Source: Cyanoderma ruficeps
Taxonomy: Eukaryota > Chordata > Aves > Passeriformes > Timaliidae
Direction: 5' to 3'
NCBI GenBank assembly: GCA_008694505.1
Contig: VZDJ01007747.1
Span: 10,758,399-10,822,398, forward strand
DNA length: 64,000 bases
Shown: positions 12,151 to 24,858 of the stretch, piece after piece
How the letters are laid out: each line of letters starts with the position of its first letter
How positions within the stretch are numbered: position 1 is the stretch's first letter
Made by a program: the position numbers and the translations under genes
Notes under the pieces: model-generated
What the model was told of the DNA's origin: nothing
The model's database searches: none
What the model saw: the letters and a program-made list of their open reading frames with translations, nothing else

Positions 12151-15100
12151 AAAACCTGTGTTGAGACCAATAGATTAAAAGTATTTTCCTCTGTGATCAT
12201 GTCTGATGCCAATGAAAAGTGTATAGAGTAAAACCACTGTAGATTTTGTTACTCCTAAAATAGTATCTTTTATTTCTGAGATATTCATCCCTTTGCAAGG
12301 CATGTGGCAGTACAGACTGTATATGGTTTCTTGCATTGTACTCTTAAAATTTTACTTAGAATTCCAGCCAGGAAGTAACAAGTGTATCCCATTTGTCCCT
12401 AGTCATTATATATCATAAGACATGCCAGAATGCTGACCAAATGATATGTGTTCTACTTAATGTATTACATTTCGTGCTTAAAAGTAAAGAGATTTATTGA
12501 TAAAATTATTTTGGCAGCGTTTGAAGTTGAATTCCTTCTCATTCACTTATTCATTCTGTGCATTCATTTGTGCATTCTTAAGATTTGCAATTAAAGGATG
12601 GACCTAGATTTTGCCCTCATTTTACACTGTGCTATATCCACTGTGTAATACACTGAATCTAATGTGTGAAAAACATAAGTAATACTATCTTTCTAATTAA
12701 TTGTATCCGTGTGATTATATGGTTCTCTCTTTAAGCATTGCTGGGGAAATATATTCTAAACATCACTGATAAAACAAGTTTTTTTCTTGGTCAGAGCTGA
12801 AAAGGCACGACTTTTTGTGAAATTGATTTGCAGTACTCTGAAAGCCATTATCCCTATCCCAATGGCAATTACCTTTGATTATGAAGTGCTTGTATGCTTT
12901 AATAAGAGCTGCTTTTTGAATCAGCTCCACCTTAGACCTAACCTAGGAATGAAGCTGTAATGCCAAGTTTATGATATCTGAGGGTGTTGCTATGGGAGTG
13001 ATATTAGCAATATTAGAAATCCAGCACTGTGGGCTGTGAGACGATAGGATGTGGTAGAAACTGGAAGCACGGATGCAGTAGAAGAATTAATTTCAACACA
13101 GATATATTTGATTCTTTGGAAAACCACGAGAGAAAAAGAAAACAGTATATCAGAGTAAAGTAAGTATATTTAGATATTACAGTTTATCTCAATCAGCATG
13201 TCTAGAATGTAAGAATATAAAGTTCTTAATTGTAAAAAAATATGTTTTAAATAAAATAAATTTAAAGGTTAAAATTGCTTCACATGAATTAATAATTTCT
13301 AAGAAAAAGGAAAGAAAGTTTTTTATGGTTTGCTGTTTTGCTCATAGGCTACTTTTCCTTTAATGCTTGCTTATTATTTCTATTTTTTTTTTTCATTTTG
13401 AATCTGCAATGGGAAACAGACCAAGCAGATGGTTGAGACCAAGCTGTTGGCCTGAACTAGCAACCTAGTTCCTTTTTAGCTGTGATTATTCCCACTGACA
13501 GTTAAGGATGTTTGGCTGTCTTGGGCCCTTGTATAGCAAGCCTTTGATACTGAGTGATTATTGAATAGCTCTATAATATGTATTTATGTGTAATTTAAGA
13601 TACAAAATGATCAGTGGAAGTTTTGCTACAATATGCTTAGATGCATGGAAAGATGAAAGACTGAAGAGTGGATCAATAAAGTCATTACTAGATGGAAAAC
13701 ACATTGGTGATGTACGATTAAACTAAAGAACAAAAATCATATACAATCACTGGTTCCAGCTTTTGACAGGAAACATGAGCCTTTAGGCATAAATGACTGT
13801 GAATGGCAAAATGCAGCTGCTGCCTTCATTTGAATGGCCTAAGGAAGACAGGAGAGCCATCAAAACATGCCCCAGCTATAAGCAATCATTTCAGAGCTTT
13901 AGCTGACTTAAAAAGCATAGCAAGTTAGACTCTGAAGAGTACTAGACAGGATGCTGTGATGTGGTACTGCCAAACCCTTTGGAGGAGATGCAGTGAATAA
14001 AGGAATATTCATGAGAAAAGGAATGTTCCATAGAGAATTAAACAGCTGCACAACCCACAGTCTCTGCATGAAGCATCGCATACGTTCCAGTTTCTGCAGC
14101 TGCCCTTCAACCTCTCTTCAGCTGCTGAAACTCTCATCTTTCCCTCCCTCTTTCTGATCCTAATGAGTGCTCTGCAGCAGCAGTTCAGGACTTTTTGGAT
14201 GTTCTTCAGCAATTGGATACTAAAACCCATTCTCAGGTGCACTGTTTTACACTTACTGCCCCATTATTTCTTCTTTTAAATTTTATTTTGCTTAGGACTT
14301 TAAAAGTGAGAATATACCAGCTGCCCTAAGAGTGCACTGGAGCTGTGGGGCGGCCCACAGTAACTATCACAAATTCCTGCTGTGAGTACAATTTATCTAC
14401 AAGAGTGGCTTCAGGAGGAAAGAAATTCCAGATAAGGTGCAAACCAGAGGTGTTGTATCCTCACAGCACAGAGCACTTCCAAGGTTTTTAAGAGCCTTGG
14501 ACACAGTAATAGCACAGGTCTAGAAAAAATAGAACCATATTAAGAACATGCCGTCCCAGCTAAAATCCCATTTTTATTTTCCTACTTGTTCTGAGGCAGT
14601 CTTGATCAGCAAAAGGGGGAAGATCTGTGTCGTGCTGCCTGGTGTATTTTGCAGCTTTATCTGTAGCTGTCTTTAATCTTGCTGATATTAAATGCAGCAT
14701 TTTGGGGAAAAATTAGAACTGATAAAACAATGTAAAATATAAAACTAAATTAATCTGTATTATCAGAGGAGCATATTTTGTTGACCTAGGTCTGGATTTT
14801 GCTGTTTTACATAGTTCCATTTCTCTTCATTCACCATTGTTGCTTTTATTGCATTCCATAACTGCCAGAAACAAATGAAATCCAAACATTCTGTAGAGAA
14901 AAACAAGTTAAGCACCTCCAGCTGTTTGCAGCAGCATAAACTGCTGCTTCATTAATTCCAATATGTATGTGCATAGGCCTCAAGCACAGCCTTGCTCCAG
15001 CAACTGCTAGGATGCAGAATTTTTCCTTATAATAAATCACTGTAAGCCAATCGGAGCTCTGGGTACCCTGGTGTTATGACACATGCTGCATTTGTAAGAA

Positions 15101-16236
15101 TGGCATTTCCCAATGTTAAAAAACTACAGGAAAACTTCGTTTCATTGTCTTTGTCTTCTGACTTTTGTCAACTTAACATTACTCTTAAAAAAAGGCAAGA
15201 AAAATTTGATTGCCAGTGCAAAGAAAAAGAGCTTAAGTAGCTCATATAAGAGTAATAATGCTGTAGAGCTTTGCTTACACAGAGAAAATTTAACCCAAGA
15301 GCCATATTGACTTGAGAAAATGCCTGTGCTACCATTCATGTGTTTGTTGCTTCCTGCAAGTGAATATTCTGCAAAGGTGAGACAAAAAATAGCACTGTCT
15401 AGCAGAAATTGATAAACTCAGGCCAAAGATATCATGAGTTACTGTGGAGAATAAGGAGTTGCCCAAGGACAATAAATAATTATCTCCAAGTCTTCTTGAA
15501 AGGTCTGGTCATATGGAACCTTTTTTTTTCCCTTAATAGAACATTTTATAATGGTTAATGGAGTACTCTGCTTAAAACTTGTCAAAGCAATATGGCCAAT
15601 AGCTGCATCATGTAATATGTCATGTGTGGAGGTCATAAGAATTTTTTTCAAATTAATCCTTATATAAACATAGGAAATTCACCAATTCTAATTAGTTTGG
15701 ATTCACTTGAGCTGAATTGAAGTCTGGCTTATTAACTAAGCTTCATTTATAATTAAGTAAATGCATTTGCAGTCTTTTGCACTGTGTATGTCAATTTAAA
15801 TAGCACCTTAATTTTTTTTTTAATTGGAAGATGTGAAAGTTTGAAAAGCCTGTTTTGTTTATTTTGCTTTTAAAAGAAAGCTAAAACCTTCTACTATTTG
15901 TTTACTTTCTCCTCTCTGCTGTCTGTCTGAACCTAAGGTAAAACAATTCTAGTTCCTTTAGCTGCAGTGAGAGAAATTAAGTTGGGATTTGCGAGTGGCT
16001 TTGATATTGGTGTTTAGTAGCATGTTTTCACTGCACAATTAACTAGACACTCTAGCTGAGTACCCACCTCAATCTTATCATCTACACAAAGCAGCTAGGG
16101 TAATAGGCTCACCTACTTAAAGGAGAATACAAGCAAGTGTCTAAGCATTGTTTTCCAGCTGAAACTCACTGGTGGGGATTCAGGTGATGTCAATAAGGAG
16201 AGACGCCACACAGTGCTAGGACAGATGTCAGGTTGG

Positions 16237-16246
16237 CTGTCAATCA
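16237..16246 (-). promoter_or_regulatory. PBX-MEIS/PREP composite decamer
   Basis: The plus strand reads CTGTCAATCA, the exact reverse complement of TGATTGACAG, the composite site bound by PBX-PREP/MEIS homeodomain heterodimers. A further MEIS/TGIF-like half site (ATGTCA) lies about 12 bases upstream in GACAGATGTCAGG. The surrounding 150 bases are richer in G+C than their neighbours. One exact 10-mer has roughly a one-in-ten chance of occurring in a window this size, so it supports an enhancer only if the site is conserved. Confidence 0.3.
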
Positions 16247-17186
16247 CCTCTGTGCACTGTGCAGTGAGAAGCCATAGTGAACATAATGAAACATTGGAGC
16301 TTACTGGTGTGCATGGTACACTAATAATGTAAGGCTGGGAGATAGAGAATTAGTGTTGTTTGGAACTAAATAAACCTGCCCTTTTGGAGTTATTACTAAA
16401 GAGCATTCCAAACTATGCTCATGTCTTAAAACCTTACAAAACTGTCCATACATAAAATCTGAGTATTGTTCAATGAAGTGACAATTTCTGCACATGAGAG
16501 GAATCCACATTGTTAGCATTTACCTGAAGATACAAATCTTAGTAAATGCAACCTGTTAATTAAATCGGCAACATAGGTGGTTTGGAAAGAAACACAAAAC
16601 AAGGCTTCAAAAATGTCTCTAAATAAAAACAAAATTGGAGTTAAATATCAAAGCTGCTGAGTGAATTGAAATCAATGATACAATTGCCTTTGGAATCTGA
16701 AAGCATCCAAAGAGCTTATGTGCTTTCAGGTGAAAATAAAGCACATTCCTGCTTAAATGATACATCATTTTATAAATGGTGTACCTGGGACTGTAAATGT
16801 AAGATGCTAAAAGAAATCTATCAAAATTAGAACTATAGCATAACAGTGCTAGGATCAGAAAGTAGCAATTATGCAGTTTATTTGACAGTTCATTGCTTTG
16901 TAGAGAGAGCCAGTGCAGGTATCTACTGATTAACAAAATACTTGGGGATAATTGATCTGTAAAAGACAGCAAACTTTAAAGAACATGGAAAATACCTATG
17001 TTGGGAGAAAAAAGACCAAGCCAGTGTTAATTCAAAATCCTTGTAATTACAAGTTAGTGCCTGTTACTGTGAATCTGGAAACTGAAGTAAAATTTGTCTC
17101 CTCTCAATTTAACATGAGCTTTGCCACAGTTTGATATTAACCTTTAATTCAATGGTTGTTCCACAGCTGACCATATATGACCTTGT

Positions 17187-17213
17187 TTTCATGAGTTCTG
17201 TGAACTCATGAAA
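17187..17213. repeat. Perfect 12-bp inverted repeat, 3-nt loop
   Basis: The arms TTTCATGAGTTC and GAACTCATGAAA are exact reverse complements separated by TGT. The structure could form a short cruciform or RNA hairpin. It is too short for a microRNA precursor, and its T-poor 3' flank does not look like a terminator. It could also be a dyad protein-binding site or the joined ends of a decayed transposon. Confidence 0.9.
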
Positions 17214-18835
17214 TTTCGTATCTGTAAAGTAGATGTCATTTTTCTGCTTAAAATGGATGTTCTGAGACTTAATTAATTGGTGTTCTTTGCTTATAAAGAG
17301 GTTCTTCTGTCAACAAAGCCTATAAACAGTCAAAGCTGATAAAATCTTTGTGAGTATTACAAGGGAAAAGGCACAGGCTTAGTTAAATTTTAGATACGTA
17401 GTAAATTACAAGTCATGCCTTGCCAGAATAATTTTGATAGTTTAAAAAAAACATCTTGAGGAATGTAGTGAGAATAATAAGTGAGAATGTCTTAGTGTCT
17501 TGTGCTTGTGTTGGAATGCTTTCTTTATCTTGATAAGGTTTTATTTGGATGTTGTAAGCAGACTGGAGTGAACATATTTCTCCTGAGAATTGTTTAATAC
17601 TGGCAAAGTCTAGAATCTCATAATAGGATTGGTTTTGTTGTTGTTATTATTGCTGTTGTTGCTCTTATTTTTATTAGTTTAGCTCTGATGATTTTCATTA
17701 TGCTGTTTTCATTGCATATTAATAAATGAAAGAATACTTCATTTGCATTTTTACTTTTGTAGCTTTGACCTCAATTTCTATACATATGCAATATGGGTAT
17801 ATACATTTCATTTAAACTATCTAATAATTGCTCAGAACATTAAATTTGTTGATTGCTTTCACAACATTTACACCAAAACATTTTTTGATAGAAATTAAAA
17901 GATCAAGTTTATTTTATCGTATCTTAACTTAACAGGGACTGAATTTAAGTTAGCACATCATTGCATGAAAATGTAGATGCCTATTTTGCATATAATTTAA
18001 CAGTTAGAGGAAAGTTAGCACACAACTAGTCACATTCTCATGTGACAATGTGGCAGATTTTCATGTGAATTAGATAACATGACCACAGCACTTTGAAAAT
18101 ACTTCAGTAATCCAAAACAAAATTCTACTTTACATTTCCAAGTGTTCTATAACACACTTTCCCTATAAACCCAAAATGTTTTATAAATGGTATTTTGAAT
18201 CATAGCTGTAATTTAGTCTTCACACTGGCCAGGTAAATGTGGCCTCATGATCCTGATCTACATTGCATTTTGTGCCATGAGTGCAGAGGACAGCTTCCTC
18301 ATTTGTTTGGCTTACTTTTTGTACTCTCTTTTTTTCTAGCAATACTTTTAAACTCATTTGCAAAAATCTATGCATTTTTAATTTCTCCTGCATTCTGGTG
18401 TTTGAGATATACATCCAATAGCACCCATGATATTGTGGGATGTGTGTTATGTCTTACATCTCTTATTTGATTGTCATTACTGCACATCTATTATAAACAT
18501 TCTGCTTATTCACGGTCTGGGCTCTCTGCACCGCACAGTGTGACCACATTTCCATTCCAGGCATGATCCACCCATCTCCTTCAACATTCACTCTCTCTCT
18601 GATACAGCACTTCATGATAGCCTTGCCTGATATTGCATCATTCAGAAGATGATTTTTTGTCTTTATCCTACTGGGAAGGATGTTTCATGGGCTGAACCCT
18701 ATGTGCGTATATGTGATGTATCTGTACAAAAATGATAGCTTTCCTTTCCCATCCCTCCTCTCCTACATTGCAGCAGATTTTATGAACTCCCCTTTGATAG
18801 TGGCTGTTGTACTCTGGAGTCTAAATAGGAGGAAA

Positions 18836-18982
18836 ATATATATATGAAAAAAAATTATTATTTGGGATAATTTTCCCCTCCTTTTAAAGTGTCCTGTGCT
18901 TTTAGGAAAATAATTAATGATTATTTTAGTAGATAAATAAATATAATAATTAATAACTAATCAATAAAAATTAATGCACAGG
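18836..18982. repeat. AT-rich low-complexity patch
   Basis: A short (TA)n run at the left edge is followed by an A-run and then, after about 40 mixed bases, by TAAT, ATAA and AATT permutations. It is low-complexity sequence without a fixed unit and shows no coding or RNA signal. Confidence 0.6.
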
Positions 18983-21559
18983 CTTGAATGCTCTAACAAA
19001 GCAGCATCAAGGTCATCATCACCATAAGGGTAATATGTTTATATCAGTTTAAATTACTTTGATTCAATACTGAAGTCATATGGGGTGTCAGCTTGAAGAC
19101 ATGCTTCTTCCTTTTCTTCATCAACCAATGGCATTTCTTAGTAGGATTATGCTATGAATTGTGACTTTTTTTGTCTATCAGTCAAGCTGGATTTATATTA
19201 AAACTATCTATTTCTCAGTGGATAGAATTATTTTCATTTGTGTTTAGTTCTTTTACAGTTAGTTGGCAACAGTTTAATTCTTGTTAATTCATGATTTCTT
19301 CTTTATTATGTTACATAATTCTATGGAATGCATAATTTACTGTATTAATTTAAGGTAAGCCTTAACTGAGTTTTGAAGCTGAGTACTGTTTTCTAGCTAT
19401 AGGAATCTCTTTAAGTGAGCTGTTAAATATTACACTGGGCTTAATTAGAATAATATACTAGTTAAATGTGGAGTATGATAATTTCTGTATTTCCTATTTT
19501 TCTATATAACTTTGAAAAACTACTTTGAAACTTGTAAGTTTTTCAAATCAGGTAGAAATTATACTATGAAGAAATTTGTTTTTATCAACATAGAGGAAAA
19601 TATGAAGAATTTTGCTGATCTGTGGGGTTTTGACCTTGGCTTAAATAGGAAACTTATTATATTTAGGAAAGCTAATAAATTGATTGGAAGACTTAGACTG
19701 TATAATTTATCTTATATCATGGCTTTAACAGTTAGGTCATGATTCTAATAAATAAAATGCCACTTTGGATTTTAAATCTATTTTTATCACCCAGAACATC
19801 TTATCTGTCAATATCTGATTAGAGGTCCTCACTGCTTGAGACAGCTTTTCTCTGTCTGATAGATAATCTGAGGCTCTGAGACCAGCAATTGAGGATTCAT
19901 CTCTAGGAGTGGGGGGAATAAGAAAAAAAAAGAAAGGCTAGAAAGAGCTAGGAGATAATTTTTGATTATACTTCGACCTATGACTTCTGCCTTGAGCCCA
20001 ATAGAATGGCTGAATCTTCCTGTCTTATCACTGCAAAGACAGAATACTCCTGTATTGATTTAAACAGAGAAGTTCAAATAAGTTTCAGCTTGATTATTTC
20101 TTCATAACATCTCATCTGAGTTTAAGGGAAACTGTCCTATTGTTTTTCTTTCAGTCTCAGTTTTTTCTCCTTCTAATTTTCAGTGCAGCAAATGCAAGTT
20201 GCTGAACTAACACTGGCCTTTGATCCCTCTGTCCACAGAGCTGCCCAGACCATGAGAAGCTTTCTATTCAAGAACCTTCTCTGATGTGATTACCTCATTA
20301 CAATACAGTAACTGTCTTGAAGAGAAAACAGAAACTAAATTTTCCAAATAAAATACATGTAAAATCAGAAAGAGAGGAACTGATTGTTGTTGAAGATCCT
20401 GAAAGGTCTTTCACACCTACTTGCTACAGGGATATGTGTTTGTCTAATCTACTCATAAATTTGTATTTTGGGAAAATTTTTATTGTATTTCTTGGTACTT
20501 GTAGGAAGACAAAGACTGCATTTAATGCTTACAAATATTCACTTTAGTTCACAAGTCTGTATTTGACAGTAAGTGGCACAATCATATTTTCCTGCTATTT
20601 TGAGTGCAGAGTGTCAGGCATTTATTTTGCTATTTACCATAATTATGGGGATAAAATTCTACCTTTAGTTCTACAAGTAATTTTTAATTTAAATGCATAG
20701 TGTGCCTGCATTGTTTAATCTTCCTAGAAGGATAACCGTGTGTTCTTCCTTGTACTGACAGACATGGATATTGGATAAGATAAATTCAGAGCCCAAGAGG
20801 CAGAAATATATTAGCTGACTATACAAAAGCTATGGCACGTATTTTACATTTTTATACTCATATCTACTATGTTAAAATTTGATAGTGTTCTAGGTTTGAA
20901 GATAGATTTCATGTCAGAAAGAGAAGTGCTGGTAAGAAGCAAGGTGAAACTGTGCTATGCCTGGCTGTGTTTAACATGGACAGAGTCAAGGGTTTTATCT
21001 CAGGTCAGAGTGAAAAGCCAAATTAGCCAGGTGTGTATCTGAGTGTGTATCTGAGATTGCAAGACATCCAAAGATTTAGTATCCAACTTCCTCAAGCCAG
21101 GCATACATGAAAACAGGAAATACAACCACTAAAAATTTGCCAGAACTTTTATGAAGAACTCATCTCTGTTGACATTCACGTTAATAATTTGATATAATAT
21201 GTAGATAGCTGGAAGCCAATATAGGACTCAAAGGGGCTGTTCCTTAGTTTAGCTCTAAGGTTAGAGCAATGATAGGGACCCTTAGTAATAGATGTCCAAA
21301 CAAATGTACTTCAGAGACACTCACAATTATTAGATAACTCATATCTAATTAAGCTCTCCATTGGGTTTCTGAACTAATGACCTGATTAAATTTGACTTGC
21401 AGCCTTGCCAATTATGTATTTTCCTTTTATAAATCCTTTTTTGAAGCAAATTCACAGTATGAGCACAGAGTAGTGGTTTGTACACTCCACATAAATGCCA
21501 TTGTCTGCCTCAACTGGAATGTTTCCTAATCATTCCTGTGAAATGCAATACTCTACTAC

Positions 21560-21655
21560 TTCCAGCAACCTGAGATTTCTTTACAGATCTATGTTTGGAT
21601 TAATCTGCTTTGTCAAAAGCCTTTGAAAAAATTAATAGCTTATATTTTTACAAGA
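21560..21655 (-). mobile_element. Possible ancient CR1 relic
   Basis: The plus strand contains TTTGTCAAAAGCCTTTGAAA, which resembles the antisense ORF2 block 'TTGTCAAAGGCTTTCTGAAAATCTAAG' of old amniote CR1 elements. Only this block is recognisable; the flanks have lost similarity or were never part of the element. A single short match is weak support, and a profile search with old CR1 consensus sequences would settle it. Confidence 0.25.
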
Positions 21656-23481
21656 ATGTGCAAGAATTGTTGGTTTTAACCAAACTTCATGCTGAATCTG
21701 CAGGTTTTTCAAGTTTTGAAGCTCAAACAGTGAAAAAAGGATCCTGCTCAGATTCTCAGTGTTTCAAATACTGCCAGGTGAAGAGTAACAGATAACTTTA
21801 CAGTTAACTCAGCAAGCTGAGTCACGAAATAACATTTAATGGCAGTCTGTATTTCCCAATTCCCTGAAAATAAGGGAATGTTGGTTATTTTGAGTATAGC
21901 AAGAAGAGAAGGTAAAAGCAGTAGGAAGAACAAAATTTAGTCTTTCTTTTAAAGGAATAGAAAGCTATTTATACATATGCCCAAAATTTTCTCTGAGCGT
22001 AGACTGGAACGTTGAGCATAATTATTACTAAGGAAAAATATATTTAATTCATTTTCATTACTGTAGAAATGAAAATGTCATTTCAAGTAACATTGAATTT
22101 GATTCATATTGAATCTGATGCAGGTTGAACTTCTATAACCACAACTATAAGCAAAATCAGCTAACAAAGTAACAAAGTTAACAAAATTTGAGTATTTGCA
22201 TCAGTCTTTTATCCTATGTTAATATATGAGTGAGTAAAAGTAATTGAATAATGACTAAAACTCTTCCAGATATTATGTTCTGGAGAATAGATAGAAGAAG
22301 AAAAGTCAATTCTCTTTCTATATACTAGAAAATCCTAGAAGAGAGTGAGTGGAATCAAGATTTTTTTTTCCTGTTCTTTGATTAGTCCATTGATGTGTTG
22401 TGCATTAATTATGAACTTCAAGAAGGAAATAGCATATAGGTTGCTAATCATTCAGTACAACTTCGCATTATACTAATGCCCAGGGCACTTTTTTTTTTTT
22501 TAATTTGCTTTACTTGGAGAGATGTAAAGACTTAAAGCAGGATTAGAGTCAACAGATGAAGTTTTGAATTTAAATTTTGCTTTTCTGTACTTCCATTTGC
22601 ATCGTACCAACCTTTTTCAATTCCGGAATTTCCAACGCTACCTTGTTTTGCTTTTCTACAGCAAACATCCCTGCTTTGTTTGTTTTAAAAATATTTACTT
22701 TTAGATCACCTTGCAAGATGAGAAGGTGACATGCTGTCATATACTGTCATAGATGGAGATTAAGGTCAAAGTGCCATTCAGCTTGGTTGACAAACTGAGC
22801 GACCCATGACCTGCTTTCCAGACTACTTAGCATTCCAAACAGCTCCATGGTACAGTAGCTTAAAGCAAAGCCCCTGCTGACTTTCTGCTGCAGCGTTTAC
22901 TGTTCAGTAGCTCTGCATATTGGGACCATAGGTCAGAAATCAGGTGATCACTAATAATATGACCTTATTAATGGCCATCCATGAGGAGTCTATTTCAAAT
23001 AACTTGCTCGTTAGCACATAGAGCTTTAGTAGCTAAGGAAAGAATATTATTTGGTTCTACAGGTTTTCATTCAGCTGATTTAATTGTGAGTGTGGTTTTT
23101 CAGTTTTGGTATAACCCCAGGTTTAGTCTAGGGAAGCTGAGGCTGGGGAGGAAAGGAAGAAGGAAGAACTGAGCCTGAGATTGGCTCCTATTATCTGTGT
23201 TAATGAGCAGACTTGGATCACACTTGATCCTCAGATGCTGCTAAGGAAATATCTGATGGCCTCTGTCTGGACCATCCCTAGTACAAATTTAATTTATCAG
23301 TTACAGTAAAGCTGTCTTTTATAAACACATAAACACTTTTCGAAACATGCTTCTAAAAGCAGAAAATTTGGGCAAACTTCCACAGGCATAGTCAGCTCAT
23401 GATTTCTATGAGAACAGTCCCCGTTATATTTTAAATGCATACTTTGAAAGCACAGAATTTCTACAGCTTTCCAATTAATAG

Positions 23482-23554
23482 TTGATGAGAATTTATCATC
23501 AATAAGAATTTATTTTAATATTAGGGAAAAAACAATTTTCCCTAAATTGTTTTT
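23482..23554. repeat. Hairpin cluster with two mutually exclusive stems
   Basis: Three perfect inverted repeats lie within 73 bases. TTGATGA / TCATCAA (7 bp, 7-nt loop) comes first. Then TTAGGGAAAA / TTTTCCCTAA (10 bp, loop AACAA) occupies 23521-23545. AAAAACAATTT / AAATTGTTTTT (11 bp, loop TCCCT) occupies 23528-23554. The last two share bases, so only one can form at a time. No gene is adjacent. Confidence 0.85.
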
Positions 23555-24113
23555 GCTAAAATCAAGATAAAACAAATTAAAGTAACTTTACATGGAAAGT
23601 TTCATCTTTAATGATTCTGTTTTATCAAAATTATAGACAATTAAAACTATTACCCTAAAATATTAACTTGTAAACACTTCTAATATTTAATGACAGAAAT
23701 TATTAAAAAAGGAATTTTTTTGTATCTCTCCTCTTTCAACAAAATACACTCTTCTCTGAAATGCTGAAGTGAGCTGAAGCAGTCACTAGTTTTAAATGGG
23801 ATTTAAGCACAGCCCATATTGGAGGCACAATATAACAAAATTTCACATCACAACTGGCATTTCGTAAGAGCTTGGCCAAAGTGCCATAGTAATTGCTTCT
23901 TTTTACTCCAAGGCATTCTGTCCACCAATTCAGCTTTTTGATGTAGTTTTTATAATATTATTAGGTCAATTGGCCAGTCAACTTTCTTTATATGTGTCTC
24001 ACCAAATGGGTTGTTGGAGGGCCCACTGCACAAATGCTCCCCTCATATTTCTGTTTGTTTAAAACTTTGATCATTCATGTAAGATCTCCACTGTTCCTTT
24101 GACTAAATGTTTG

Positions 24114-24302
24114 ATACATGCATATATAAATATTTTTGTGTGTACACCCCCAATATTTATATATACATATAGAATTAAATTAATTATATAATATATGTAT
24201 TTATTTATATTAAAAATGTATAAATATATTTCACTTTACAGCACTTTTTTTTATATCTATATTTATATATATATAAGGCACACAAACATATATAGAGAGA
24301 GA
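24114..24302. repeat. AT-rich low-complexity tract
   Basis: Dominated by ATAT, TTTATA and TATATATA words, ending in a short AGAGAGAG. It is degenerate (TA)n-type sequence about 190 bases long. Such tracts melt easily and are often length-polymorphic. No coding content. Confidence 0.8.
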
Positions 24303-24742
24303 TGAACACCAAAAAGAACCCAGGTATTTAGGGTTTGAATTTTATGTTCAAGAAAAAAGCTGTCACTCCATTGTATCTGCTCATAGCTAACCAGACTGGG
24401 AACTTAACTTCACTATTTCTGTGTGCAAAGATATACTGACAGAAAGGTGGGAGGCTTTTACATCACTGAATAAATCTGGTTTAATTTTAAAGGGAAAGAA
24501 GCATGTCAATTGTATGACAGACTGATGGGACACATTAAGGAAATGTCTATCAGGTACACTTAGACATTTAGCTTCCAGGGAGAAGATGCAGCTAGGAATG
24601 CAGCACTTCGATTATTATGTTAGTCCAGTTTTTAAGAAATCATATTCTGATGCTGTTATGCTTTTGGAAGACTCTTTGTTAATCTAATATTATATTTTCA
24701 TATCTTGATAATTAAGTCCCTTAGGTATCCAGAAAACTGCAA

Positions 24743-24858
24743 AAGTTTTTGTTGTTGTTTTTGGTTTTTTGGAGGTTTGTTTGGTTTGGTTTGGGTTTGT
24801 TTGTTTGGTTTTTTTGGGTTTGTTTTGTTTGGTTTTGTTTTTTGTTGTTGCTTTTTAA
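24743..24858 (+). repeat. T/G-rich (TTTGG)n-like tract
   Basis: About 115 bases of T and G arranged as TTTGG, TTTGGG and TTTG units, the complement type of the A/C-rich tract near 11.2 kb. Many GG and GGG runs give weak two-tier G-quadruplex potential on the plus strand. A 63-codon frame of Phe/Trp/Val/Leu across it is a by-product of the composition. Confidence 0.85.

Larger units (their letters stand above)
12151..18835. other. Unique non-coding sequence
   Basis: No gene or interspersed repeat recognised. The stretch 12840-13080 and the GC-richer patches at 14040-14240 and 16130-16290 stand out from the AT-rich background and could be conserved non-coding elements, but only cross-species comparison could show that. 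An imperfect (GTT/ATT) tract lies near 17635-17680. The inverted repeat at 17187 and the PBX-type site at 16237 are listed separately. A 117-codon minus-strand frame near 16619-16972 has no recognisable feature. Confidence 0.5.
18983..24113. other. Unique non-coding sequence
   Basis: Mostly unremarkable AT-rich DNA. It contains a 12-bp direct duplication (GTGTGTATCTGA twice, 21031-21054), a poly-T run near 22488, and a possible CR1 relic near 21560-21655. A cluster of hairpins at 23480-23560 is listed separately. No exon with convincing signals was found. One AG|GTAAG near 19353 lacks a pyrimidine tract. Confidence 0.5.
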
